64,000 nucleotides of DNA from assembly GCF_947499845.1 (NCBI RefSeq), contig NZ_CANMPM010000004.1:1-64000 (forward strand), written 5' to 3'. A model generated the notes under the pieces. The model ran no database searches and was not told where the DNA came from. It saw nothing but the letters and a program-made list of their open reading frames with translations. The position numbers were made by a program, and so were the translations under genes. The stretch's first letter is position 1; the number at the start of each line of letters is the position of its first letter. Shown piece after piece: positions 1 through 8,360 of the stretch. This DNA is from an uncultured Pseudokineococcus sp. GTDB taxonomy: Bacteria; Actinomycetota; Actinomycetes; Actinomycetales; Quadrisphaeraceae.

Positions 1-60
1 CCCACCCAGCACCGAGCCCTGCAACGCCTCCTCAACCAGCCCCACCACACGGCGGCTTGA
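1..60 (+). CDS. Possible 3' end of a protein truncated by the window edge
   Basis: Frame 1 is open from the first base and ends in TGA at 58-60. It encodes 19 residues, including RALQRLLNQ. The gene would converge on the TauE/SafE gene, whose stop is 12 bases away. Too little is visible to assign a family. The residues look like an ordinary helical C-terminus, but a non-coding intergenic stretch is equally possible. Confidence 0.3.
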   Translation, partial: PTQHRALQRLLNQPHHTAA

Positions 61-71
61 CACAGGGCAAC

Positions 72-920
72 TCATCGCACGACCAGCGCGACGAGGGCCA
101 CGACGCCGAGGACGACGATCGTCGCGCGCAGCACGGCGCTGGGCAGCCGTCGTCCGACGGAGGCGCCGAGCAGGCCGCCGACGAGCGAGCCGACGGCGAT
201 GACGAGCACCGCCTCCCAGACGATCCGGTCGAAGCCGACGACGACGTACGCGGCCGCCGCGACGACGTTGACGACGAGCGACAGCAGGTTCTTCATCGCG
301 TTGAGCCGCTGGAGGGGCTCGACGAGCAGCGCGCCGTGCGCGCCGACGAGCAGGATCCCCTGCGCCGCCGTGAAGTAGCCGCCGTAGACCCCGATGAGGA
401 AGGTCACGACGAGGAGCACGACCTGCCCGGTGCGCCCGGGGCCGGGGGACGCGCCGGTGCCCTCGAGGGAGTCCGGCGCCCCGGCGCCGCTGACGGCCAG
501 TCGCCGCTCCAGCCGCCGACGGGTGCGCGCCTGCAGCCGCGGCTGGAGCAGGACGAGCACGATCGCGAGGACGACGAGGACGGGGACCACCGTCTCGAAG
601 GTCGTCGCGGGCAGGTGCAGCAGCAGGAAGGCGCCGACGAGGGCGCCGAGCACCGACATGGGCACCAGCCGCGCCGCGCGGGCGCCCTGGCCGCGCAGCT
701 CGCGCCGGTAGCCCCACGTGCCGGAGACGCCGCCCGTGACGAGCCCCACGGCGTTCGACATCGTCGCCGACACGGGCGGGACGCCGATCGCCACGAGCGT
801 CGGGAAGGTGACGAGGGTGCCCGAGCCGACGACGGCGTTGATGGCGCCCGCCCACACCGCCGCCAGCGACAGGAGGAGGAGCTGCCAGCCGGTGAGGTCG
901 CCGAGGACGGCCTCGCTCAC
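72..920 (-). CDS. TauE/SafE (TSUP) family membrane transporter
   Basis: This 282-residue integral membrane protein is nearly all hydrophobic helices (about eight). It has the duplicated TSUP architecture, with the family-type GAINAVVGSGTLVTFP near the N-terminus and its counterpart GVYGGYFTAAQGI in the second half. TSUP proteins move sulfite, organosulfonates or related anions across the plasma membrane; the substrate here is unknown. A variable cytoplasmic loop of about 35 residues separates the halves. The start is GTG at 920 with a GAGGAC-like ribosome site. The gene lies 67 nt downstream of an ABC ATPase on the same strand and is probably co-transcribed with it. Confidence 0.85.
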   Translation of the reverse strand: MSEAVLGDLTGWQLLLLSLAAVWAGAINAVVGSGTLVTFPTLVAIGVPPVSATMSNAVGLVTGGVSGTWGYRRELRGQGARAARLVPMSVLGALVGAFLLLHLPATTFETVVPVLVVLAIVLVLLQPRLQARTRRRLERRLAVSGAGAPDSLEGTGASPGPGRTGQVVLLVVTFLIGVYGGYFTAAQGILLVGAHGALLVEPLQRLNAMKNLLSLVVNVVAAAAYVVVGFDRIVWEAVLVIAVGSLVGGLLGASVGRRLPSAVLRATIVVLGVVALVALVVR

Positions 921-987
921 GCCGTCCTCACGCGCCAGCCCGACGGGCCCCTTCCCACCGTGCCCCTGCCCGCCGCGCCGCCGCCTC

Positions 988-1884
988 TCACGCGCGGGCG
1001 GCCCGGGCCGACCAGCGGCCGCCGGACCGCTCGACGTGCAGCGGCAGCCCGAAGGTCGCCCCCAGGGCCTCCGCGGTGAGGACCTGCTCGAGCGGGCCCT
1101 GCCCGACGACGCGCCCCTCGCGCAGCAGCAGCGCGTGGGTGACTCCGGGCGGGACCTCCTCGACGTGGTGGGTGACGAGCACGAGGGCGGGCGAGAGGGG
1201 GTCGGCGGCGAGGGCGCCGAGGCGCTGCACGAGGTCCTCGCGCCCGCCGAGGTCGAGCCCGGCGGCCGGCTCGTCGAGCAGCACGAGCTCGGGGTCCGAC
1301 ATGAGCGCCCGGGCGATCTGGACGCGCTTGCGCTCGCCCTCCGACAGCGTCCCGTAGGTGCGCCGCTCGAGGCCGGCGACGCCGAGCGCGGCGAGCAGCT
1401 CGAGCGCGCGGTCGTGGTCGGGCCCCTCGTACTCCTCGCGCCAGCGCCCGACCATCCCGTAGGAGGCGGTGAGGACGACGTCGACGACGCGCTCCCCCGC
1501 GGGCACCCGCTCGGCGAGCGCGGCGCTGGCCAGGCCGATGCGGGGGCGCAGCTCGAAGACGTCGACGAGGCCGAGCTCCTCCCCCAGCACCTCCGCCCGC
1601 CCGCGCGTGGGGTGCATCCGGCCCGAGGCGACCTGGAGCAGCGTGGTCTTGCCGGCCCCGTTGGGGCCGAGGACGACCCAGCGCTCGTCGGCGCCGACGG
1701 CCCAGGAGACGTCGTCGAGCAGCGGGCGGCCGTCGCGGACGACCGTGACGCCGTCGAGGTCGAGCACGGGCTCGTCCGGCGCGCCCTTGGCGGTCGGCGC
1801 GACGGCGGCACGACGGGCGGAGGGCCCCGTCGACGGGGAGACCGGTCGCGGTGCGGTGCTCGTGCGGCCGGTGCCCTCGCTCAT
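988..1884 (-). CDS. ABC transporter ATP-binding protein
   Basis: This 298-residue cytoplasmic ATPase has one nucleotide-binding domain. Walker A is GPNGAGKTTL, the signature is LSEGERKRVQIARAL (LSEGE instead of LSGGQ), Walker B is LVLLDEP, and the switch His is in VLVTHH. The first 45 residues are low-complexity and probably disordered. No ABC permease is adjacent; the neighbour downstream is a TSUP permease, which does not need an ATPase. It resembles stand-alone actinobacterial ATPases often labelled iron or molybdate type, and the substrate is unknown. ATG at 1884 was chosen because a TAGGGT hexamer lies 7 nt upstream, predicting a leaderless mRNA. Confidence 0.85.
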   Translation of the reverse strand: MSEGTGRTSTAPRPVSPSTGPSARRAAVAPTAKGAPDEPVLDLDGVTVVRDGRPLLDDVSWAVGADERWVVLGPNGAGKTTLLQVASGRMHPTRGRAEVLGEELGLVDVFELRPRIGLASAALAERVPAGERVVDVVLTASYGMVGRWREEYEGPDHDRALELLAALGVAGLERRTYGTLSEGERKRVQIARALMSDPELVLLDEPAAGLDLGGREDLVQRLGALAADPLSPALVLVTHHVEEVPPGVTHALLLREGRVVGQGPLEQVLTAEALGATFGLPLHVERSGGRWSARAARA

Positions 1885-1891
1885 GGCCGCG

Positions 1892-1897
1892 ACCCTA
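1892..1897 (-). promoter_or_regulatory. Predicted -10 of a leaderless promoter (ABC ATPase)
   Basis: The minus strand reads TAGGGT, followed by 7 nt and then the ATG at 1884. This places the likely transcription start at the start codon. No good -35 is visible. Confidence 0.5.
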
Positions 1898-2035
1898 CTG
1901 CCGCCCCCCGGCGCGTCCCGGGGCCGGCGGCGGCGCCCGGTGCGGTGCCCCGGGGCGGCCGCGGCGCACCCGCGGGCGGGCCCGCCGACCCGTCCGGTCG
2001 ACCCGTCCACCAGCGGCTGGCGGCGGCTCGCCTCG

Positions 2036-2041
2036 TACCCT
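2036..2041 (+). promoter_or_regulatory. Predicted -10 of a leaderless promoter (hypothetical gene)
   Basis: TACCCT is followed by 7 nt and the GTG at 2049. The opposed promoter of the ABC ATPase lies about 140 bp away, so the region between 1884 and 2049 is a divergent promoter region. Confidence 0.5.
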
Positions 2042-2048
2042 CGTCGGC

Positions 2049-2831
2049 GTGATCGACCTCCCCCGCTCCGCACGGCTGGCCGCCTGGGGCACCGCGGTCC
2101 TGCGCGGCGAGGCACCGGTGGGGACGGCCGTGCGCGCCGTCCAGCGGGACGACGAGCCGCACACCGCGGCCGGCGACGCCCCCGCCGCCGACCTCGCCGA
2201 GCTCCTCGAGGGCTGGCGCGCGGCCGGGCACCGCGGTCTGCGCGTCGTGCTGCCGGTCCCGGGCGACGTCTCGGGCCTGCCCGGGCCGGCGTCCTTCAAC
2301 GTCGAGGCCCTCGACGTCGGCGAGGCCGTCCTCACCGACGACGAGGACGGGGCGGGGCGCCGCTGGGGGGCGTGGCCCGACGTCACCGAGTTCGGCTCGG
2401 CGCTCGAGCCGGGGGCGATGGTGGCCTGGCGCGCGGCGCTCGTGCAGCGGCCGGCCGCGCCGCCGTCGACGACGCTCGCGGACGCCGAGCGCCAGCTCTC
2501 GCGGGCCCTCGAGGACGCCCTCGGCGCCCTGCACCGCCTCGACGTGGCGCGCTGGCGCGAGGACGCCGCGACGCGCATCGCGCAGGTGCGCGACGGGGCG
2601 CTGCCCCGCGACGCCGTGCCGCCGACGACGCCGCCGCGCGCCCAGCGGGTGCTCGCCACCGCGGCGCGGCTGCGGGGCATCGTCGCCCTCGCCTCCGAGG
2701 ACGACGGCGCCGCCGTCACGGGCTTCGAGGCGGCCGGTCGCAGCGAAGCGCTGCGCGGCGTCGAGGCGGTCGCGCGCCACGCCGTCGTGGCCGCCGTCAA
2801 CGCCGGGCTGGAGCCGGTCCGCCCCGGGTGA
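2049..2831 (+). CDS. Conserved hypothetical protein, soluble
   Basis: I do not recognise this 260-residue protein. It has no signal peptide or membrane segment. It is acidic and Ala-rich, with a central region predicted helical (ERQLSRALEDALGALHRLD, residues about 145-165) and a helical C-terminus. Third codon positions are strongly GC, supporting real coding. GTG at 2049 is preferred over upstream candidates because a TACCCT -10 element lies 7 nt before it. It is transcribed divergently from the ABC ATPase and converges with glgA across a 39-nt gap. No catalytic motif is evident. Confidence 0.7.
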   Translation: MIDLPRSARLAAWGTAVLRGEAPVGTAVRAVQRDDEPHTAAGDAPAADLAELLEGWRAAGHRGLRVVLPVPGDVSGLPGPASFNVEALDVGEAVLTDDEDGAGRRWGAWPDVTEFGSALEPGAMVAWRAALVQRPAAPPSTTLADAERQLSRALEDALGALHRLDVARWREDAATRIAQVRDGALPRDAVPPTTPPRAQRVLATAARLRGIVALASEDDGAAVTGFEAAGRSEALRGVEAVARHAVVAAVNAGLEPVRPG

Positions 2832-2870
2832 GCCGCGCCCGCCGAGAGGCGCTGGCGGTCCGGGGTCCGG

Positions 2871-4163
2871 TCAGCCGGGCAGGACCGACCGGTAGACCTC
2901 CATCGTCCGCTCCCCGATCGCCCCCCAGGAGAACTCGGCGACGGCGCGCTCGCGCCCGGCCTCGCCGCGGCGCCGCGCCTCGGTCGGGTCGGAGACCGCC
3001 TCGGCGAGGACGCGGGCCAGGTCGGCCGCGAAGGCCTCCGGGTCCGTGGGCGCCCCCGTCCCGTCCTGAACCTGGTCGATGGGCACGAGCCAGCCGGTGC
3101 GGCCGTCGTCGACCACCTCGGGGATGCCCCCGGTCGCCGTGCCGACGACGGCTGTGCCGCAGGCCATCGCCTCGAGGTTGACGATGCCGAGCGGCTCGTA
3201 GACCGAGGGGCACACGAAGACCGTCGCGAGCGAGAGCACCTGGCACAGCTCGGCGCGCGGCAGCATGCGGTCGATCCGCACCACGCCGGTGCGCATCGCG
3301 GCCAGCGCGGACACGAGCTCGTCGACCTCCGCGGCGATCTCCGGGGTGTCGGGCGCGCCGGCGCACAGGACGAGCTGCACCTCCGGGGGCAGCTGCGCCG
3401 CGGCGCGCAGCAGGTGCGGCAGGCCTTTCTGGCGCGTGATGCGCCCGACGAAGACGACGCTCGGGCGGTCGGGGTCCACGCCGAGGGAGCGCACGTGCTC
3501 GCGCGCCTCCGGCGAGTCGTCCCGCCGCCAGTCGTCGGCGTCGATGCCGTTGTGCACCACATGCACCCGCGCGGGGTCGACGCCGGGGTAGCAGCGCAGG
3601 ATGTCGGCGCGCATCCCGGCGCTGACGGCGACGACGGCGTCCGCCGTCGTCATCGCCTGCTCCTCCGCCCAGCTCGACAGCCGGTAGCCGCCGGCGAGCT
3701 GCTCGGCCTTCCACGGGCGCAGCGGCTCGAGGCTGTGCGCCGTCACCACGTGCGGGACGCCGTGGAGCTTCGCGGCGAGGACGCCGGCGAGGTTCGCGTA
3801 CCAGGTGTGGGTGTGGACGAGGTCGGTGCCCTCGGCGGCGGCCACCATGCCGAGGTCGACGCCCAGGGTGCGCAGGGCGGCGTTGGCGCCGGCGAGGGTC
3901 TCCGGCTCGGGGTGCGCCGTCACGCCGTCCTCCTCGCGCGGCGCGCCGAAGCACTGCACCCGGACGTCGGCCAGCGGCCGCAGCGCGCGCGCGAGCTCGG
4001 CGACGTGGACGCCCGCGCCGCCGTAGACCTCGGGCGGGTACTCGCGGGTCAGGAGGTCGACGCGCGGCCGGCCTCCCTCCTCGTGCGGGAGGGCACCGGC
4101 GCCCGGGTCGGCGCCCGGTCCGGTCCCCGGGGTCGCTGCGGCGGAGTGGGCGGCGCTGGCCAT
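2871..4163 (-). CDS. glgA: Actinobacterial glycogen synthase / maltose-1-phosphate synthase, GT4
   Basis: This 430-residue glycosyltransferase has two Rossmann-like GT-B domains. The N-terminal acceptor domain has REYPPEVYGGAGVHV and HTHTWYANLAG. The C-terminal nucleotide-sugar domain has VVFVGRITRQKGLPHLL and the Glu-rich donor motif PSVYEPLGIVNLEAMACG. In actinomycetes this family (GlgA or GlgM) uses ADP-glucose for glycogen or for maltose-1-phosphate in the GlgE pathway; sequence alone does not separate the two. It is divergent from glgC, which makes its donor. The first 35 residues are a disordered extension. ATG at 4163 has TACGGT 7 nt upstream. Confidence 0.93.
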   Translation of the reverse strand: MASAAHSAAATPGTGPGADPGAGALPHEEGGRPRVDLLTREYPPEVYGGAGVHVAELARALRPLADVRVQCFGAPREEDGVTAHPEPETLAGANAALRTLGVDLGMVAAAEGTDLVHTHTWYANLAGVLAAKLHGVPHVVTAHSLEPLRPWKAEQLAGGYRLSSWAEEQAMTTADAVVAVSAGMRADILRCYPGVDPARVHVVHNGIDADDWRRDDSPEAREHVRSLGVDPDRPSVVFVGRITRQKGLPHLLRAAAQLPPEVQLVLCAGAPDTPEIAAEVDELVSALAAMRTGVVRIDRMLPRAELCQVLSLATVFVCPSVYEPLGIVNLEAMACGTAVVGTATGGIPEVVDDGRTGWLVPIDQVQDGTGAPTDPEAFAADLARVLAEAVSDPTEARRRGEAGRERAVAEFSWGAIGERTMEVYRSVLPG

Positions 4164-4170
4164 GGGGCGG

Positions 4171-4176
4171 ACCGTA
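4171..4176 (-). promoter_or_regulatory. Predicted -10 of the glgA leaderless promoter
   Basis: The minus strand reads TACGGT, then 7 nt, then the glgA ATG at 4163. The glgC promoter lies back to back with it in the same 80-bp gap. Confidence 0.55.
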
Positions 4177-4209
4177 GCGCCCGCGCGCAGGTCGCGGCGC
4201 CCGGACGCC

Positions 4210-4237
4210 TTGCGCCGCAGGCGTCGGCCCCTAGGGT
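4210..4237 (+). promoter_or_regulatory. glgC promoter, leaderless
   Basis: TTGCGC at 4210-4215 and TAGGGT at 4232-4237 are separated by 16 nt. The ATG of glgC follows after 6 nt, so transcription should start at or beside the start codon. This is one of the few promoters here with a credible -35. Confidence 0.6.
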
Positions 4238-4243
4238 CTGCCC

Positions 4244-5497
4244 ATGTCCAGCCCTCGCGTCCTCGCCATCGTCCTCGCCGGCGGCGAGGGCAAGCGGCTG
4301 ATGCCCCTGACGGCCGACCGGGCGAAGCCGGCCGTGCCCTTCGGCGGCACCTACCGGCTCATCGACTTCGCCCTCAGCAACGTCGCGAACTCGCGGTACC
4401 TGCAGATCGTCGTGCTGACGCAGTACAAGTCCCACAGCCTCGACAAGCACGTGTCCATGACGTGGCGCATGTCGACGATGCTCGGCAACTACGTGACGCC
4501 CGTCCCGGCGCAGCAGCGCGTGGGCAAGAACTGGTACCTCGGCAGCGCCGACGCGATCTACCAGAGCCTCAACCTCATCGACGACGCCCGGCCCGACATC
4601 GTCGTCGTCGTGGGCGCAGACCACGTGTACCGCATGGACTTCTCCCAGATGGTCGACGCCCACATCGCCTCCGGGGCCGGCTGCACCGTCGCCGGCATCC
4701 GCCAACCGGTGGGGCTGTCCGACCAGTTCGGCGTCATCGAGGTCGGCGAGGGCGCCGACATGGGCTCGACGCCGCGCATCACCGCGTTCCGCGAGAAGCC
4801 CACCGACCCGACGACGATCCCCGGGTCCCCCGACGAGATCCTCGCCTCGATGGGCAACTACGTCTTCGACGCCGACGCCCTCGTCGAGGCGGTCACCCGC
4901 GACGCCGCGGACGAGTCGTCCAAGCACGACATGGGCGGCGACATCGTCCCCGACTTCGTCTCCCGCGGGTCGGCGGCGGTCTACGACTTCCAGCGCAACG
5001 ACGTGCCGGGCGCCACGGAGCGCGACCGCGGCTACTGGCGCGACGTCGGGACCATCGACTCCTACTACGAGGCCCACATGGACCTCACGTCCGCGCTGCC
5101 CGTGTTCAACCTCTACAACGACCGCTGGCCGATCCTGTCCCAGCAGCGGCCCCTGCCCCCGGCCAAGTTCGTCCACGGCTGGCACGGGCGCGCGGGCACG
5201 GCGGTGAACTCCATCGTGGCCCCCGGGGTCGTCGTGTCCGGCGCCACGGTCGAGGGCTCCGTGCTGTCCAGCGGCGCGGCGGCGCACTCGTGGAGCACGG
5301 TCACCGACTCGGTGCTCCTGGACTGCGTGCAGGTCGGACGTCACGCCGCGGTGCGGCGGGCGATCATCGACAAGAACGTCGTCATCCCCGAGGGCGCCCG
5401 CATCGGCTTCGACCCCGACCACGACCGCGCCCGCGGTTTCGTCGTCACGCCGTCGGGGCTCACGGTGGTGGGCAAGAACGCCGTGGTCGAGCCCTGA
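4244..5497 (+). CDS. glgC: Glucose-1-phosphate adenylyltransferase (ADP-glucose pyrophosphorylase)
   Basis: Makes ADP-glucose from glucose-1-phosphate and ATP, the committed step of bacterial glycogen synthesis. At 417 residues it is standard length. The N-terminal nucleotidyltransferase domain starts with [20 protein letters not shown], followed by the sugar-binding [14 protein letters not shown] and the catalytic-site region [13 protein letters not shown]. The C-terminal left-handed beta-helix contains hexapeptide repeats (about residues 300-410). ATG at 4244 is the only sensible start. The last codons overlap the proposed start of serB. Confidence 0.97.
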   Translation: MSSPRVLAIVLAGGEGKRLMPLTADRAKPAVPFGGTYRLIDFALSNVANSRYLQIVVLTQYKSHSLDKHVSMTWRMSTMLGNYVTPVPAQQRVGKNWYLGSADAIYQSLNLIDDARPDIVVVVGADHVYRMDFSQMVDAHIASGAGCTVAGIRQPVGLSDQFGVIEVGEGADMGSTPRITAFREKPTDPTTIPGSPDEILASMGNYVFDADALVEAVTRDAADESSKHDMGGDIVPDFVSRGSAAVYDFQRNDVPGATERDRGYWRDVGTIDSYYEAHMDLTSALPVFNLYNDRWPILSQQRPLPPAKFVHGWHGRAGTAVNSIVAPGVVVSGATVEGSVLSSGAAAHSWSTVTDSVLLDCVQVGRHAAVRRAIIDKNVVIPEGARIGFDPDHDRARGFVVTPSGLTVVGKNAVVEP

Positions 5498-6468
5498 GCG
5501 AGCCCGCCGCGCGGGTCCTGCTGCTCGACGGCGACCGGGGTCCGGGCGGTCGACGGGCGCCGCAGCACGCCGAGCGCAGCTGGGCAGACGCCGTCGGCGC
5601 CGCGAGGGGCTGGGTCGCCGCGGCCGGCGGTCGCGTCGTCGACGAGCGCGCCCTGCCCGCCCTCGATGGCGGGCAGGGCGCCGGCGTCGAGTGGCGGGTG
5701 CAGCCCTCGGCGCCGGGCGCGGACGTCGACGCCGTCGTGGCCGCGCTGCGGGCCCGGGCCCGGGAGGAGGCGCTGGGGCCGACGACCGACCTCGTCGTCG
5801 TGCCCGCGGAGCTCGACGTGCTGCCGCGCCTCGTCGTCCTCGACGTCGACTCGACCCTCATCACCGGCGAGGTCGTCGAGATGCTCGCGGCACGCGCCGG
5901 TGTCGAGGACGAGGTCGCCCGCGTCACCGAGGCCGCCATGCGCGGCGAGGTCGACTTCGCCGAGAGCCTGCACCGCCGCGTCGCGCTGCTCGAGGGCCTG
6001 CCCGTCGGTGTGCTGGACGACGTCCTGGCCGAGGTCGTGCCCTCCCCCGGCGCCGCCGTCATGGCGTCCGCGCTGGCCCGGGCGGGCGTGCCCGTCGGCG
6101 TGGTCTCGGGCGGGTTCCTCGAGGTCGTCGAGCCGCTCGCGGCCTCCCTCGGCATCCCGCACGCCCGCGCCAACGCCCTCGAGGTCGAGGCGGGCCGGCT
6201 GACGGGCCGGGTCCGCGGCGATGTCGTCGACGCCGCCGCGAAGGAGCGCTTCCTGCGCGAGCTGGCGCAGCACCACGGCGTCCCGACCGCGGGCACGGTG
6301 GCGGTCGGCGACGGCGCCAACGACCTCGACGTCGTGCGCGCCGCCGGCACGGGCGTGGCCTTCTGCGCCAAGCCGGTGCTCGCCGCGGCTGCTGACGTGG
6401 TGCTGCGCCACCGCGACCTCACCGCCGTCGCCCACCTCGTGGGGGTCGGCCCGCCCGAGGGCGGCTGA
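5494..6468 (+). CDS. serB: Phosphoserine phosphatase, HAD family; probable CTG start
   Basis: Hydrolyses phosphoserine to serine, the last step of serine synthesis. The HAD domain (about residues 112-315) has nucleophile motif [17 protein letters not shown] with the Ser of motif II, and GDGANDLDV with the motif III/IV acidic pair. About 110 residues precede it, matching family members with an N-terminal extension. Codons from 5497 to 5698 keep the strongly GC third-position pattern, yet the frame has no ATG, GTG or TTG there. The best start is CTG at 5494, overlapping the glgC stop as CTGA. A conservative alternative is GTG at 5698 (256 residues), which keeps the catalytic domain. Confidence 0.8.
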   Translation: MSEPAARVLLLDGDRGPGGRRAPQHAERSWADAVGAARGWVAAAGGRVVDERALPALDGGQGAGVEWRVQPSAPGADVDAVVAALRARAREEALGPTTDLVVVPAELDVLPRLVVLDVDSTLITGEVVEMLAARAGVEDEVARVTEAAMRGEVDFAESLHRRVALLEGLPVGVLDDVLAEVVPSPGAAVMASALARAGVPVGVVSGGFLEVVEPLAASLGIPHARANALEVEAGRLTGRVRGDVVDAAAKERFLRELAQHHGVPTAGTVAVGDGANDLDVVRAAGTGVAFCAKPVLAAAADVVLRHRDLTAVAHLVGVGPPEGG

Positions 6469-6567
6469 GACCCACCTGCGCACGCAGCCGCGCGGGCTCA
6501 GCGCGGGGACGGGAGCACGGCGGTCGGGGGCGGGGCGTGACCGCGCGGAGTCTTCAGCGCAGGACCA

Positions 6568-7506
6568 TCAGCGCAGGGGGTCGGCGACGGGCGCGGTGCG
6601 GCCCTCGAACGCCACGACGGGCTCGGGGTCGCTGGTCACCTGCGCCTGCCCCGGCACCGGCAGGAACGGGCCGCCCAGCACCGAGTACTCACCCTCGTAG
6701 TGCGTCGTCAACGTGATCGCGTACTCGCCGGCCCGCTCGTACACGTGCGTCACCCGCAGGTCCGGCCACGGCGCCCCCGCCTCCGACGTCGGACCGATGA
6801 CCGTCCCGTCGCCGTAGTCCCACGAGTACGCCACCGGCGTCGCCCGCACCGTCACCGGGAACCCCAGCAGGTCCGTCTGCAGCGTCACCGGCTCGGCCAC
6901 GGCGTAGGTGTTCGTCGGCATCGCCACCAGCACCTCCCCCGACGCCGGCTCGACCCCCGAGCGCCCCGCCGGCAGCGGCAGCCGCTGGAAGTCGGCCTGC
7001 GTCATCACCGGCAGCACCAGCGCCTCCACCGCGTCCGGCGCCCCCGGCTCGCCCGGCTGGAACGGCACCCGGCACACCCGTCCCGTCTGCGTGAAGGGGC
7101 CCGACGCCACCCCGTCCGTCGCCGGCGCCTGCCACACGAAGAACATCAGCTGCCCCGGCGGGCACGCCGCCCGCGTCGCCCCGCAGTCATCGCTCGCCCC
7201 ACCGTTCGCGTCGTTGCCGGAGCACGCCGGCAGCAATCGCCTGACGACCTGCGGCGCCGACGACCTCATCGTCGTCACGGCGGGAGCACGCGTCTGCCTT
7301 TGCCCACTGCCCGACGCCGACAACCCGCCTCGACTACGAGCCTCCCCTAGCAGGGTCGCCTCACCCGCGCCCAGTTTGGGAGTGATCACGACCGAGGAGG
7401 GCGCTTCGTCCGCTCGAGCCTCCAGCAAGGAGGTGAGGGAGCAGCAGGCGACCAGGACCCCGCCAATGGCGACGCCGATCAGGCGCCTAGGCCGAACATC
7501 AGCCAA
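6568..7506 (-). CDS. Secreted PKD-domain protein
   Basis: This 312-residue protein starts with a signal-peptide-like stretch (RRLIGVAIGGVLVACCSL, residues about 7-25). A Ser/Thr-rich linker follows, then a Cys-containing segment (ACSGNDANGG ... CGATRAACPPGQ). A PKD-type beta-sandwich is marked by YSWDYGDGT (near residue 225) and VTHVYERAGEYAITLTTHY. PKD domains usually mediate extracellular protein or carbohydrate contacts. The start is TTG at 7506 with a GGGAGGAGG site 5 nt upstream. It overlaps the upstream lipoprotein gene by 28 nt, suggesting translational coupling. The first third uses less GC-biased codons than its neighbours, a possible sign of transfer. Confidence 0.8.
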   Translation of the reverse strand: MADVRPRRLIGVAIGGVLVACCSLTSLLEARADEAPSSVVITPKLGAGEATLLGEARSRGGLSASGSGQRQTRAPAVTTMRSSAPQVVRRLLPACSGNDANGGASDDCGATRAACPPGQLMFFVWQAPATDGVASGPFTQTGRVCRVPFQPGEPGAPDAVEALVLPVMTQADFQRLPLPAGRSGVEPASGEVLVAMPTNTYAVAEPVTLQTDLLGFPVTVRATPVAYSWDYGDGTVIGPTSEAGAPWPDLRVTHVYERAGEYAITLTTHYEGEYSVLGGPFLPVPGQAQVTSDPEPVVAFEGRTAPVADPLR

Positions 7507-8078
7507 GTGTCCTCCTCCCGCACGAGAATGGCGCCTAGTGACGTCGTCTCGCCTTCGACCGTCTCCAGGACCTCACCGTCGGGACCGAGAACTCGTCCCG
7601 GACGCACTGTCAACGTCGTTGACACGAGAGTGGCGCCGGTGCCGTCGGGCGCGGGCGCGACGACTTCCGTCAAGACGAACTGGGACCCTTTGACCGTCCG
7701 GTCGAGCGCTCTCAACTGCTCGACCTCGTCGATGTAGGCATTGCATACCTCGCAGTCGGGAGTCGAGTGCGAAGCCAGCGTTGCCGTGTCGAGCGTCGTG
7801 TAGGCCTGCTCCAACGTGTCGAACCAGTACCGCACGAAGGCCTCGGCGCCCGCGGCGTCGTCCGTCGTCGCCTCGGGCGGCAGGGTCGGGGCCGGACCCG
7901 GCTCAGGGGTCGGAGCGTCGTCGGTCGGCGTCGCCGTCGCGGTGGGAGATGGAGCGGCGGTCGACGTCGACGTCTCCGCGGGCGCGCCGGTGGGCAGCGG
8001 CGAGCCGGGCTCGGGGTCGCTGCAGCCGGCGAGCGCGAGCAGGGCCGCGGCGGCTGCCGCGGGGACGAGGAGGCGCAC
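7479..8078 (-). CDS. DUF6318-like lipoprotein
   Basis: This is a 199-residue lipoprotein. The signal peptide ends in a lipobox, LLALAGC, with Cys19 as the lipidated residue. A Thr/Pro/Ser-rich tether (about residues 25-80) leads to a compact domain beginning EAFVRYWFDTLEQAY and containing a Cys pair in TPDCEVCNAYIDEV. These features match the actinobacterial DUF6318 family, whose function is unknown to me. The start is GTG at 8078 with TACGGT 6 nt upstream (leaderless). It forms a two-gene unit with the PKD protein downstream, so the two probably act together at the cell surface. Confidence 0.8.
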   Translation of the reverse strand: MRLLVPAAAAAALLALAGCSDPEPGSPLPTGAPAETSTSTAAPSPTATATPTDDAPTPEPGPAPTLPPEATTDDAAGAEAFVRYWFDTLEQAYTTLDTATLASHSTPDCEVCNAYIDEVEQLRALDRTVKGSQFVLTEVVAPAPDGTGATLVSTTLTVRPGRVLGPDGEVLETVEGETTSLGAILVREEDTWLMFGLGA

Positions 8079-8084
8079 CCGCCG

Positions 8085-8090
8085 ACCGTA
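8085..8090 (-). promoter_or_regulatory. Predicted -10 of the lipoprotein gene (leaderless)
   Basis: The minus strand reads TACGGT, then 6 nt, then GTG at 8078. Confidence 0.5.
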
Positions 8091-8170
8091 GCCAGCCCTG
8101 GCCTCCCCGATCCGGTGACGGACGGGTCCCTGTGGATGAACCGAGGTCTCCGCCCCGGTGCGGGCGCCCT

Positions 8171-8318
8171 CGGTGGTGGACCTCGTGGGCCACGGCCGGC
8201 GCTGGTGGACCTCGTGGGGTCGACGTCGGCGTGGCGTCCCACGCCGTCCACCACCGAGGCGTGCCAGCCCACGAGGTCCACCACCGACGCTCGCTGGCCC
8301 ACGAGGTCCACCACCGAG
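8171..8318. repeat. Five-copy short interspersed motif in both orientations
   Basis: The core is GTGGTGGACCTCGTGGGC. It occurs in forward orientation at 8171-8190 and, shortened, at 8203-8219. It occurs inverted at 8237-8258 (degenerate), 8267-8287 and 8296-8318. Spacing is irregular, so this is not a CRISPR array. Facing copies could form long hairpins. REP-like elements, binding-site clusters or gene remnants are all possible. Confidence 0.75.
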
Positions 8319-8360
8319 CACGGGCGCGGAGTTCGCGGGTCGGCACGCCGGGGCGTCACC

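Noticed and set aside
72-1811. A single long minus-strand protein joining the ABC ATPase region to TauE/SafE
   Set aside because: Only the TauE part is in the coding frame. The ABC ATPase is read in another frame (988-1884), so there is no fusion.
8171-8318. CRISPR array
   Set aside because: Copies are in mixed orientation with irregular spacing.
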